DNA of 17,949 bases from an uncultured Mucilaginibacter sp. (GCF_946481715.1 NZ_CAMLOV010000120.1:1-17949); one strand, 5' to 3'; numbered from the stretch's first letter, positions 1 through 5,791 are shown. Numbers and translations are program-made. Notes: a model not told the origin generated them from the letters alone.

Positions 1-2
1 GT

Positions 3-257
3 GAAAATGTGCAGATTACAGATGTGCAGATTTCAGATTTAAAATGTCCCGAGCTTAAAGATGCTGATTATTTACGGTTTGTGGCAGGCGATTTGGAAAA
101 GCAAGGGCAGTGGTTCTTTTGTTGCAACAGTCCCGCTATACACTACAAGCTGCCGATAGAAGCGGGCTTTCCGTTGCTATCGGGTTTATGGCCGAACGGT
201 AAGTGCGCCGAATTGGATATTGACCAGTCCGGCGAGACGCCCGACTGTAAATATTGA
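3..257 (+). CDS. Unknown protein, C-terminal part (5' end probably outside window)
   Basis: The frame is open from the first base of the window to a TGA at 255-257, so this is probably the last 84 codons of a longer gene. The possible starts seen (GTG at 9 and 24) have no ribosome binding site and may be internal codons. The N-terminal part has a short internal repeat (VQITD/VQISD). The rest is rich in cysteine and aromatic residues, with a CC pair in the middle and two further cysteines near the end (GKC, PDC). No signal peptide, membrane segment or family motif was recognised. The frame has credible amino-acid composition, but its function cannot be stated. A REP-like cluster begins 31 bases downstream. 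It could instead be the remnant of a gene broken by the repeats that follow. Confidence 0.45.
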   Translation, partial: ENVQITDVQISDLKCPELKDADYLRFVAGDLEKQGQWFFCCNSPAIHYKLPIEAGFPLLSGLWPNGKCAELDIDQSGETPDCKY

Positions 258-287
258 TAAGGCTCTACGCTTACTTTATTATATTAA

Positions 288-425
288 CCCCGCCCGGGCA
301 GGCGTCCACGCCTGCCTGCGAAACTTGGTAAGCGTCCACGCTTACCCTAATACCTTTTAACTGCTACGTCAGCGTGGACGCTGACAAATTATATCATTCA
401 GGCGTGGACGCCTGAACGGGCGGGG
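288..425. repeat. REP-like cluster of four hairpins with terminal inverted repeats
   Basis: The element is bounded by CCCCGCCCG (288-296) and its exact complement CGGGCGGGG (417-425). Between them are four near-perfect stem-loops: 298-315, 327-346, 368-385 and 397-416. The first two have the core GCGTCCACGC and the last two the inverse, GCGTGGACGC, so the whole unit is two hairpins facing two inverted hairpins. Stems are 8-9 bp with two-base loops. This matches bacterial REP/BIME-type intergenic palindromes, which are mobilised in trans by RAYT-type Y1 transposases; no such gene is in the window. The element abuts a truncated copy of the small membrane-protein ORF at 426. Confidence 0.7.
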
Positions 426-497
426 TTTGGAGTAGGCTTAGTTCTTTTAGTAATACCTAATTGGTTTCCACAGTATCAAAACATTTACAAGGATATT
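426..497 (+). pseudogene. Truncated third copy of the 58-aa membrane-protein ORF
   Basis: These 72 bases match codons 9-32 of the two intact small ORFs at 1389-1565 and 4487-4663, in frame and without gaps. They share some variant codons with each: a GGC glycine and a CAA glutamine with the second, a GTT valine with the first, plus a private V18I change and a silent TAT/TAC change. The first eight codons are missing because the REP-like cluster ends exactly at 425. The last 26 codons are missing because repeat copy 1 begins at about 500. The missing parts are not found beyond either element, so this is a truncation and not a simple insertion. Confidence 0.75.
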
Positions 498-499
498 TT

Positions 500-656
500 C
501 GCCGTTGTTGGTGTTGTCACCAATAACGCCCGGATGCACTTATTTAACGAGATACCCGCCACACCCATTAGCGCCTATTACAAGCATTGCGGCTTATCGG
601 GTTAATACATTATCTACAAGCATCGCAGCTCGATGGTCACAAGACCAACGAGGGCG
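500..656 (+). repeat. Dispersed palindromic repeat, copy 1
   Basis: This is a full-length copy of the family described under the findings. The left end hairpin has stem CGTTGTTGGTG, loop TTGT. The middle carries two direct copies of ACAAGCATYGC about 44 bases apart. The right end hairpin has loop ACAA and stem arms CTCGATGGTC / GACCAACGAG. The outermost pair of that stem is C-G here where other copies have T-A, so the change is compensated on both sides. The copy follows directly on the truncated small ORF and ends 27 bases before the lipoprotein start, so that gene's upstream region lies inside or next to the repeat. Confidence 0.85.
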
Positions 657-683
657 AATGATGATTTTCTTTATATTTGAGGT

Positions 684-1076
684 ATGAAAAACCTTATCCT
701 TTTTGTGTGCTTGGTGCTGGCCGGGTGCGGCAGTGCTGCTGTAGAACATGCCGACGAGGTTAACGGTCCCCCATTTAAAAAGCTTGACTTTAAAGGCGGT
801 TTAAAGGGCGTACATTGCCGACATTTGGCGGAGCGATATGTAGATAGCAATAATAGCTACCAGGTGCAGGCGCTATTGATAAATGGTAGCAAAAAGCGCA
901 TCAAATACCTGCAATTGAATGCCACCTATTTGAACGAGGCAGGCAAACAGGTAGCCACGGCATTGGGCGGCCCCGAAGCGGAGATCATGCCTGGTGATAG
1001 CGGGCTGGTGGTGGTTAGCTACCCATTTCAAAAAGACAGTATCCCCAACAAAGTAGTTTTAACAGTAAGTGATTAA
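684..1076 (+). CDS. Small FxLYD-like lipoprotein
   Basis: This 130-residue protein begins with a short lipoprotein signal: two basic or polar residues, a hydrophobic stretch and the lipobox LAGC, with the modified cysteine at residue 15. The mature part (about residues 45-130) has a beta-rich pattern in which a segment about intramolecular contacts with other residues (NSYQVQALLINGSKKRIKYLQL) precedes an NEAG turn and a C-terminal SYPF...VVLTV strand. That pattern resembles FxLYD/DUF3426-like domains, which are extracytoplasmic and of unknown specific role. The ATG at 684 is preceded by a weak purine stretch (TTGAGG). A TATATTTG at 672-679 is too close to the start to be its promoter. The gene sits between repeat copies 1 and 2 and has no operon partner. 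The lipoprotein assignment is firm; the domain call is tentative. Confidence 0.75.
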   Translation: MKNLILFVCLVLAGCGSAAVEHADEVNGPPFKKLDFKGGLKGVHCRHLAERYVDSNNSYQVQALLINGSKKRIKYLQLNATYLNEAGKQVATALGGPEAEIMPGDSGLVVVSYPFQKDSIPNKVVLTVSD

Positions 1077-1110
1077 GATATGGAAATACGCAGTTAACTT
1101 TCGAAGTGCT

Positions 1111-1168
1111 GGAAAAAGACGTCCTCGCATATTTTTAAGAGTACCTAACTGGCGAGCCGTCTTTTTCC
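1111..1168 (+). terminator. Long stem-loop after the lipoprotein gene
   Basis: An 11-bp perfect outer stem (GGAAAAAGACG with CGTCTTTTTCC) is followed, after a small internal loop, by a 5-bp inner stem (CTCGC with GCGAG) closing a loop of about 23 bases. It begins 34 bases past the lipoprotein stop. The U-rich tract is in the 3' arm and not after it, so this may be a bidirectional or factor-assisted terminator, or an mRNA-end hairpin. Its right arm overlaps the first bases of repeat copy 2 by two bases. Confidence 0.45.
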
Positions 1169-1360
1169 GCCGTTGTTAGTGTTGTCACCAAAAACGCCCG
1201 GATGCACTTACTTTTCCGCCGTTGTTGGTGTTGTCACCAAAACGCCCGGATGCACTTACTTAATGGAATAAACGCCGCTATTGCAAGCATTGCGGTTCAT
1301 CATGTTAATGTATCCTCTACCAGCATCGTGGTTCGTTGGCCACAAGGCCAACGAAGGCGG
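1167..1360 (+). repeat. Dispersed palindromic repeat, copy 2, with duplicated left end
   Basis: The left end occurs twice in tandem: 1167-1215 and again from 1216, each starting CCGCCGTTGTT and running through the CGCCCGGATGCACTTAC block. The rest of the element continues to the right-end hairpin ending at 1360. That hairpin is GTTGGCC-ACAA-GGCCAAC. Compared with the TC/GA form of copies 1, 3, 4 and 5, both sides have changed (T to C and A to G), so pairing is kept. The small-ORF module follows immediately. Confidence 0.85.
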
Positions 1361-1388
1361 AAAGAAATAATTTGATCTTAATACTCAA

Positions 1389-1565
1389 ATGAAAATTCAC
1401 AATAAATCAAACTTTGGAGTAGGGTTAGTTCTTTTAGTAGTACCTAATTGGTTTCCACAGTATCACAACATTTATAAGGATATTATACAGGCGGTCGGAT
1501 TTATCCTGTTAGTGTTTGCATTTATCAAGTTGAAAAAAAGGAAAAAAGAATTGCCACCATTATAG
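1389..1565 (+). CDS. 58-aa small membrane protein, copy A
   Basis: An ATG at 1389 opens a 58-codon frame ending in TAG at 1563-1565. The product has a polar start (MKIHNKSNFG), a hydrophobic stretch at about residues 10-19 ending at a P-N-W-F-P turn, a polar middle (QYHNIYKDIIQ), a second hydrophobic helix at about residues 35-46 and a strongly basic tail (KLKKRKK). Compared with the copy at 4487-4663 there is no indel or frameshift. There are five conservative amino-acid changes (K6I, V14I, H26Q, E54Q, P57S) and four silent codon differences, so the frame has been kept intact. No family was recognised. Small hydrophobic proteins in multiple copies can be type I toxins or lysis-like or regulatory membrane peptides, but nothing here proves such a role. 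There is no clear ribosome binding site. Confidence 0.55.
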   Translation: MKIHNKSNFGVGLVLLVVPNWFPQYHNIYKDIIQAVGFILLVFAFIKLKKRKKELPPL

Positions 1566-1733
1566 CATAGCATGGTGTAAAAGGTACAGTCTCCACACAA
1601 GACCAAAAAAGGCGGGAAAAAAATTCCTTTTTATTTACCTGAAAAATAATCATTTATATATAATATCTTAATTTTCCTTAAAAACCCGATCGTTTTGCAT
1701 GGCTGATTCGTCAGAAGTTAAAATTTAAACAAC

Positions 1734-2537
1734 ATGCAAAATCTGAAAGACAAAGTAGCCGTAATATTTGCGGCATCCGGTGATATCGCCGGCGCAGTAG
1801 CGCGGTCATTTGCCGGGCAGGGCGCAAAGGTATACGTTGCCGCGCGCAACCTTGATGCTGTAAATGCACTGGCCCGCGAGATAGCCGCAAGCGGCGGACA
1901 AGCGCGGGCCGTAAAGGTTGACGCCCTAAACGAAGCCGAGATTGATGGCTTCTTAAAAAATGTGATTGAAGAAGATGGCAGGTTGGATGTTGTATTTAAT
2001 GGCATAGGCGCCAGTTATGACGAAATGGGTGGCAGGCCGGCAACTACAGAGGCCACCTTTGAGCAATTTATGGCCCCGATACAAAAGATCTGCGGGTCGC
2101 AGTTTTTAACCTCGAGACATGCGGCCAGGTACATGATGCAAACGCAAACCGAAGGAACGATCTTACTACTTACTGCCGCCTTGTCCAGGTCCAAGCTTCC
2201 AAATTTAGCAGGCATCACTGCCGCCAGTGCAGCAATAGAAGGCTTAACCCGGGTAATGGCCGCTGAGTGGGGAAGTAACGGCATCAAGGTGATTTGCCTA
2301 TGCGCCGGAGCGATTATGGAAACCAGGCGGATCTCGGGATGGATAGAAGGTGCTGCGCAGCAATACCAGGTGCCCGTTGAGCAGATTGTAGCGCAGTATA
2401 AAGGTTTTGATATCTTAAAAGCCTCTCCTACGTTAAAACAACTGGGCGATACAGCTGCTTTCCTGGCTTCCGAAACCGGGGCACTGTTCAATAGCCACAT
2501 TGTAGATGTGGATTGCGGTAAGCTCAATATTTTATAA
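1734..2537 (+). CDS. SDR-fold protein lacking the catalytic signature
   Basis: The 267-residue protein has the length and layout of a classical short-chain dehydrogenase/reductase: N-terminal beta-alpha-beta, a DVVFNGIG strand at about 85-92, a helix after GITAASAAIEGLTR and the late LCAGAI motif. The residues that define the active enzymes are replaced. The TGxxxGxG cofactor turn reads FAASGDIA (12-19), so all three glycines are lost. The catalytic Ser position is Ala148, the Tyr of YxxxK is Ile161 and the Lys is Ser165. The frame is intact and the codon use normal, so this is a maintained divergent member or a pseudoenzyme and not a decayed gene. It may bind cofactor differently; a substrate cannot be given. 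It starts at ATG 1734 and is followed by a strong terminator before the sigma-factor gene. Confidence 0.8.
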   Translation: MQNLKDKVAVIFAASGDIAGAVARSFAGQGAKVYVAARNLDAVNALAREIAASGGQARAVKVDALNEAEIDGFLKNVIEEDGRLDVVFNGIGASYDEMGGRPATTEATFEQFMAPIQKICGSQFLTSRHAARYMMQTQTEGTILLLTAALSRSKLPNLAGITAASAAIEGLTRVMAAEWGSNGIKVICLCAGAIMETRRISGWIEGAAQQYQVPVEQIVAQYKGFDILKASPTLKQLGDTAAFLASETGALFNSHIVDVDCGKLNIL

Positions 2538-2558
2538 TAAGGTTTTAATAATTTAGTA

Positions 2559-2600
2559 GTGGCAACCTTCTGCGGAGGGCTGCCACTTTATGTTTGTTTC
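2559..2600 (+). terminator. Rho-independent terminator after the SDR gene
   Basis: A 12-bp stem with one mismatch and one wobble (GTGGCAACCTTC paired with GAGGGCTGCCAC, loop TGCG, 2559-2586) is followed by a T-rich run (TTTATGTTTGTTT). It lies 21 bases past the SDR stop and 25 bases before the sigma-factor start, so the two genes are probably separate transcripts. Confidence 0.8.
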
Positions 2601-2611
2601 AATTATACTAA

Positions 2612-3454
2612 ATGGATAAGGACAATCTCCTCAAATCGGCCATCGCCGGCGACAGCCACGCCTTTCAAACGCTGTTTGCTGAATTTCAAAACCCCATGAG
2701 GTCTTATCTGTACCGCCTGCTGACTGACCGGGATGATGTGGAAGACCTTGCGCAGGATACTTTTATCCAGGCGTTTACCAAACTTTCAACATTTAAGCAG
2801 GAAGCTTCATTGAAAACCTGGGTGTTCCAGATAGCCACCAACCTTGCCTATGATCATTTACGAAAAAAGAAGAGGTGGCAGCCAGATGCGCAGGACCGCG
2901 CAGCAGACCTGGCCATTAGTTCGGAGGAGATCCGCGAGGTGTTTTGGCAAGTGCATGATAACTCGCCGGCAGGTACTTATGAAATGAAGGAGCATATTGA
3001 CTACTGCTTTACCTGCATTTCGAAGACTTTAGCCATTGAAAGCCAGGTAACGCTGATACTAAAAGACATTTATGACTTCTCTGTAAGGGAGATAGCCCAC
3101 ATCCTCGACAAGACAGAAGGTGTAATTAAGCACCTGCTGCATGAGGCGCGAAGCACCATGACAGATATTTTTGAATACCGCTGCGCACTGATCAACAAAA
3201 ATGGCGTTTGCCACCAGTGCAGCCACATCAACGAGATCTTCAACCCAAAGCAAAATCAGCAGGAAGAACTCATGAAGCTGGAACTGGTTAAGGCCTCTAA
3301 AAAATACAACCGTGAGCAGCTTTTTACTTTGCGGACGATTTTGATAAAGCATATCGATCCGCTTCAAGCATCCGGTACCGACTTCCACGAAGAAATTATG
3401 AATTGCCTGAAAACGGCGATTGGCGAAAAAAAAGACTTTTTTGATCGTAATTAA
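2612..3454 (+). CDS. ECF-type sigma factor with cysteine-rich C-terminal extension
   Basis: Residues 10-90 form sigma region 2 (LFAEFQNPMRSYLYRLL, DDVEDLAQDTFIQAF, LKTWVFQIATNLAYDHLRK). Residues about 130-188 form region 4 (SVREIAHILDKTEGVIKHLLHEAR), which reads the -35 element. At 280 residues it is some 90 longer than a plain ECF factor. The extra part begins with C191-x8-C200-x2-C203 (KNGVCHQCSHINEIF) and continues as a charged helical tail. A second CxxC pair (C132, C135) lies at the front of region 4. The cysteines could bind zinc or respond to redox state; this is inference. No anti-sigma factor lies next to it, so the extension may act as its own control. Its regulon is unknown. It starts at ATG 2612, directly after the upstream terminator, and repeat copy 3 follows its stop. 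Confidence 0.85.
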   Translation: MDKDNLLKSAIAGDSHAFQTLFAEFQNPMRSYLYRLLTDRDDVEDLAQDTFIQAFTKLSTFKQEASLKTWVFQIATNLAYDHLRKKKRWQPDAQDRAADLAISSEEIREVFWQVHDNSPAGTYEMKEHIDYCFTCISKTLAIESQVTLILKDIYDFSVREIAHILDKTEGVIKHLLHEARSTMTDIFEYRCALINKNGVCHQCSHINEIFNPKQNQQEELMKLELVKASKKYNREQLFTLRTILIKHIDPLQASGTDFHEEIMNCLKTAIGEKKDFFDRN

Positions 3455-3472
3455 ACCCCTTTGCCCTTGTTT

Positions 3473-3628
3473 CGCCGTTGTTCGTGTTGTCACCAATAAC
3501 GCCCGGATGCACTTACTTTAACGGCATAAACGCTACACCTATTAACGCGTATTACAAGCATTGCGGCTTTTCGGTTAACACATCTTTTACAAGCATCGCG
3601 GTTCGTTGGTCACAAGACCAACGAGGGC
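3473..3628 (+). repeat. Dispersed palindromic repeat, copy 3
   Basis: Full-length copy beginning 18 bases after the sigma-factor stop. The two halves are inverted about a central ACGCGT (3545-3550): left GGATGC and TTAAC..GATAA-like blocks recur inverted on the right. The left hairpin has one mismatch (TTCGTG against CACCAA). The right hairpin is GTTGGTC-ACAA-GACCAAC with a T-G wobble at its base. Confidence 0.85.
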
Positions 3629-3736
3629 AGAAGCAGACGACCCGCCAACCGCGTTATACCCTTATTGCTGGCACCAATATGAGAAGCATGGAACGCTGAT
3701 TCACAACCTGTTACACAACCATTTGTTTCGGGTTCT

Positions 3737-3880
3737 GCCGTTGTTGGTGTCGCCCGGATGTATTTAATTGGCTGAATGCCCCACATATCGATAAGCGCTT
3801 ATTTAGGCAGCGTTGTTGTTGGATTACCTCGCTATCAGTAGGTATCGTGGTTCGTTGGTCACAAGACCAACGAAGGCCGG
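3737..3880 (+). repeat. Dispersed palindromic repeat, copy 4 (divergent)
   Basis: The right end is intact (GGTTCGTTGGTC-ACAA-GACCAACGAAGG), but the left end lacks the hairpin's 3' arm: GTTGTTGGTGT runs straight into CGCCCGGATG, a deletion of about 15 bases. The middle is strongly diverged and has only remnants of the ACAAGCAT blocks. This looks like an old or decayed copy. It lies only 108 bases after copy 3. Confidence 0.7.
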
Positions 3881-4001
3881 AAGTCAACACCTTGTTTTGT
3901 AATCACATTCAATCAATAAGTCGCCAGTCCCACAAGGAGGGTCGACAATTATTAAATCAAATCATTGGATTTAGTCCGAATAGAATGTAGCTTTGTTAAA
4001 C

Positions 4002-4034
4002 AAGAAACCCCAAGGCTGGCACCTTAGGGTTCTT
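4002..4034 (-). terminator. Minus-strand terminator-like hairpin
   Basis: Read on the minus strand, the stem is AAGAACCCTAAGG against CCTTGGGGTTTCTT with loop TGCCAG: about 12-13 pairs with one bulged T and one wobble. It is followed by CTTGTTTAAC. The plus-strand version has a C-A mismatch where the minus-strand RNA has a U-G pair, and it lacks a following T run, so the minus strand is favoured. No minus-strand gene upstream (towards 4290) was identified. Confidence 0.5.
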
Positions 4035-4160
4035 GCGCTCATCCGGACGGAATTTTACCGTCGAATATCGAGTTCGTCCTCGATACTGTTTCATCTCTAT
4101 CGGCGCGATTGAAAGTACAAAGCGAGGAAGTAATACTTCTTTGCTTTTGTTATGTAAAGA
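4002..4160 (-). ncRNA. Candidate small structured RNA on the minus strand
   Basis: Three stem-loops follow each other in 84 bases. They are 4066-4085 (TATCGAG / CTCGATA, loop of six), 4046-4062 (GACGG / CCGTC, loop of seven) and the terminator-like hairpin 4002-4034. A TATCTTTA at about 4155-4162 (minus strand) differs by one base from the TAnnTTTG -7 box, but no matching -33 TTTG was found. No RNA family was recognised. The 5' boundary given is a guess. This could also be a decayed gene or an mRNA leader. Confidence 0.25.
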
Positions 4161-4293
4161 TACGTTAAACGGCAATTTTAGAAGAATTGATTTTGTTAAC
4201 ATCATTTTAAAAGGATCATGATTCAAAACACCCTAACACTCTGTATTGCAACTATTTAAAATGTTGATAACTTCAGTAAAATCCTCCTTTTTT

Positions 4294-4450
4294 CGCCGTT
4301 GTTGGTGTTGTCACCAATAACGCCCGGATGCACTTACCTAACGGGATAAACGCACACCTACTAGCACCTATGGCAAGCATTGCGGCTCATCGGGTTAATG
4401 TATCCTATACAAGCATCGCGGTTCGTTGGTCACAAGACCAACGAAGGCGG
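4294..4450 (+). repeat. Dispersed palindromic repeat, copy 5
   Basis: Full-length copy, close to the consensus. The left hairpin (CGTTGTTGGTG-TTGT-CACCAATAACG) is an 11-bp stem with one G-T pair. Two ACAAGCATYGCGG-like blocks are present (the first has GCAAGCAT). The right hairpin (TTCGTTGGTC-ACAA-GACCAACGAA) is a perfect 10-bp stem. The small-ORF module follows directly, as after copy 2. Confidence 0.88.
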
Positions 4451-4486
4451 AAAGCGGAAAAAAAATAATTTGATTTTAATACTCAA

Positions 4487-4663
4487 ATGAAAATTCACAA
4501 TATATCAAACTTTGGAGTAGGCTTAATTCTTTTAGTAGTACCTAATTGGTTTCCACAGTATCAAAACATTTATAAGGATATTATACAGGCGGTCGGATTT
4601 ATCCTGTTAGTGTTTGCATTTATTAAATTGAAAAAAAGAAAAAAACAATTGCCAAGTTTATAG
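4487..4663 (+). CDS. 58-aa small membrane protein, copy B
   Basis: An ATG at 4487 and TAG at 4661-4663 bound a 58-codon frame nearly identical to the one at 1389-1565. The two hydrophobic segments (about residues 10-19 and 35-46), the NWFPQY turn and the basic KLKKRKK tail are all kept. Amino-acid differences from copy A are I6, I14, Q26, Q54 and S57. Conservation of length and frame in two copies, both placed right behind the palindromic repeat, supports a real small gene, but too few changes are available to prove selection. The same leader (ATAATTTGATYTTAATACTC) precedes both. No family was recognised; a small toxin, a membrane-peptide regulator or a passenger ORF are all possible. Confidence 0.55.
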   Translation: MKIHNISNFGVGLILLVVPNWFPQYQNIYKDIIQAVGFILLVFAFIKLKKRKKQLPSL

Positions 4664-4745
4664 CATAGCCTAACAGGTATATCGTCTCCTCTCAAGACAA
4701 ACGAAGGCGGCGAAACAGCATCAACAATAAATTAAACCACCTTCT

Positions 4746-5708
4746 TCACTGAAACCTTTTACGATAATCCACGGGCGATAGGTCGGTGAATTTTTTAAAC
4801 ACTTTTCTGAAGGCGTCCACATCATTATAACCGGTTTCGTAAATAATTTCGTTCACGGTTTTGCGGCCGGCTTCCAGTTGTTTCTTGGCAAATTCAATTT
4901 TTACGCGTTGCTGGTACTCCACAACAGAGTTGCCGGTGCTTTTTTTAAAGTGCCTTTCCAGCGTGCGGCGGCCCAAACCTATCTTTTGGCAAATGTCGTC
5001 TACGCTAAATATCACGGTTGGGTTGTGTTCTATAAGGTCTTGCGCCTGCAGCACTGCTGCGTTGCCATGCTTTTTTTGCCCCATAAAAATGGCAAAGGGG
5101 TTTTGGCTTTTCCGCTCGATATCTATCTCGAACATTTTAGAGGCAAGTATAGAAATTTCGCGGCCGAGGTGCTTTTCTATCATATACAGGATGAGGTTAA
5201 GGTAAGAGAACCCGCCGCCGCAGGTATAAATACCATGTTCATCTGTAATAATAGTGTCCTCTATAACGGTAATACCGGGAAAACGGGCCTTAAACTCATT
5301 TTTCGCGGCCCAGTGTACAGCGCACTTTTTGCCCTGCAGCAAGCCTGTTGCTGCCAAAAAAAACGAACCCACACAAAGGCAAACTATCTCCGCTTTATTT
5401 TGGTACTGCTCCGTTAGCCAATGGTTGTACCCTATGTTTTTTTCAATAGCTTCTTCAAAATCGCCGCAAAGCAGCGGGATGATAATTACGTCGGTCTTTT
5501 TTACCTCAGCAATGGTTTTATCGGCGGTGATGGCATACAGCCCGCCGTTCATTTTTATATGCTTCTCCATGCCCACTATATCAACCTGGTAAAATTGGGG
5601 CTTGCCCTGGTATTTCATAAAATCGTTTACCCGGCTAAATATCTGGTGTGCGCTATCTATACTGGTTAGCGTGGCATCGTAAAGCGGCAGGATGGAGATA
5701 TGTTTCAT
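4746..5708 (-). CDS. GlxA-family transcriptional regulator (DJ-1/PfpI plus AraC HTH)
   Basis: The 320-residue protein has the standard two-part layout. Residues 1-195 form a DJ-1/PfpI-like (class I amidotransferase-like) domain with a nucleophile elbow around C112 (CLCVGSFFLAATGLLQGK) and the AVHW motif at 130-133. Residues about 220-320 form an AraC/XylS DNA-binding domain with two helix-turn-helices (FSVDDICQKIGLGRRTLERHF and the NEIIYETGYNDVDAFRKVFKK segment). Members regulate metabolic or stress genes; the N-terminal domain senses an unknown ligand and is usually not an active amidotransferase. The gene is divergent from the VOC gene at 5836, its most obvious candidate target, with an inverted repeat at its own start. 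The ATG at 5708 gives a normal family length. Confidence 0.9.
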   Translation of the reverse strand: MKHISILPLYDATLTSIDSAHQIFSRVNDFMKYQGKPQFYQVDIVGMEKHIKMNGGLYAITADKTIAEVKKTDVIIIPLLCGDFEEAIEKNIGYNHWLTEQYQNKAEIVCLCVGSFFLAATGLLQGKKCAVHWAAKNEFKARFPGITVIEDTIITDEHGIYTCGGGFSYLNLILYMIEKHLGREISILASKMFEIDIERKSQNPFAIFMGQKKHGNAAVLQAQDLIEHNPTVIFSVDDICQKIGLGRRTLERHFKKSTGNSVVEYQQRVKIEFAKKQLEAGRKTVNEIIYETGYNDVDAFRKVFKKFTDLSPVDYRKRFQ

Positions 5709-5709
5709 A

Positions 5710-5723
5710 CGCTAAAATTAGCG
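5710..5723. promoter_or_regulatory. Inverted repeat at the start of the GlxA-like gene
   Basis: CGCTAA-AA-TTAGCG is a 6-bp perfect inverted repeat beginning two bases upstream of the regulator's ATG. It is partly extended by GTTT (5702-5705) against AAAC (5724-5727). Its minus-strand reading also contains TAATTTTA, one base from a -7 box. It could be an autoregulatory operator or an mRNA hairpin at the start codon. The role is inferred from position only. Confidence 0.35.
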
Positions 5724-5791
5724 AAACGCTGTGTCGCAATCAACGGGTAAGATTGTCGTTTTCGCCACGGATGGCTGCGGGATAATGCGCC

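Larger units (their letters stand above)
1167..1615 (+). mobile_element. Composite element A: palindromic repeat plus small-ORF module
   Basis: The unit consists of repeat copy 2 (1167-1360), an AT-rich leader, the 58-aa ORF (1389-1565), and a short tail ending in a degenerate right end (ACACAAGACCAAAAAAGGCGG near 1595-1615). The same order, with nearly identical sequence throughout, recurs at 4294-4710. Two unlinked copies of a unit with related ends suggest movement or duplication as a block. No transposase is encoded, so if mobile it depends on a protein supplied from elsewhere. Calling it a mobile element is inference. Confidence 0.45.
3881..4293. other. 413-bp stretch without a convincing protein gene
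   Basis: Frames here are short, start at TTG or overlap strong hairpins, and their translations show no domain pattern. The stretch contains three closely spaced stem-loops (4002-4034, 4046-4062 and 4066-4085), and AT-rich sequence from about 4140 to 4290. The hairpins are listed separately as a possible minus-strand RNA with its terminator. Nothing else was recognised between 3881 and 4001. Confidence 0.5.
4294..4710 (+). mobile_element. Composite element B: palindromic repeat plus small-ORF module
   Basis: Same order as composite A: repeat copy 5, AT-rich leader, 58-aa ORF (4487-4663) and a tail ending in a degenerate right end (TCTCAAGACAAACGAAGGCGG at 4690-4710). It differs from A in having a single left end and a few extra A residues in the leader. 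The element ends 35 bases before the 3' end of the minus-strand GlxA-like gene. Confidence 0.45.

Noticed and set aside
672..679. TATATTTG as promoter of the lipoprotein gene
   Set aside because: It matches the -7 consensus but lies four bases from the ATG, so transcription would start inside the coding region, and it has no -33.
505..687. Short plus-strand frames inside repeat copies (505-687 and 3478-3699)
   Set aside because: Both are translations of the palindromic repeat in the same frame (VLSPITPGCTY). Other copies break the frame, and the sequence is explained by the hairpin structure.
1719..1726. TAAAATTT with TTTG at 1694-1697 as SDR promoter
   Set aside because: Two mismatches to the -7 box, and the transcript start would fall at the start codon.
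3996..4226. 76-residue minus-strand frame
   Set aside because: It starts at TTG, has no domain pattern, and runs into and through the terminator-like hairpin at 4002-4034. A structured non-coding stretch explains the sequence better.
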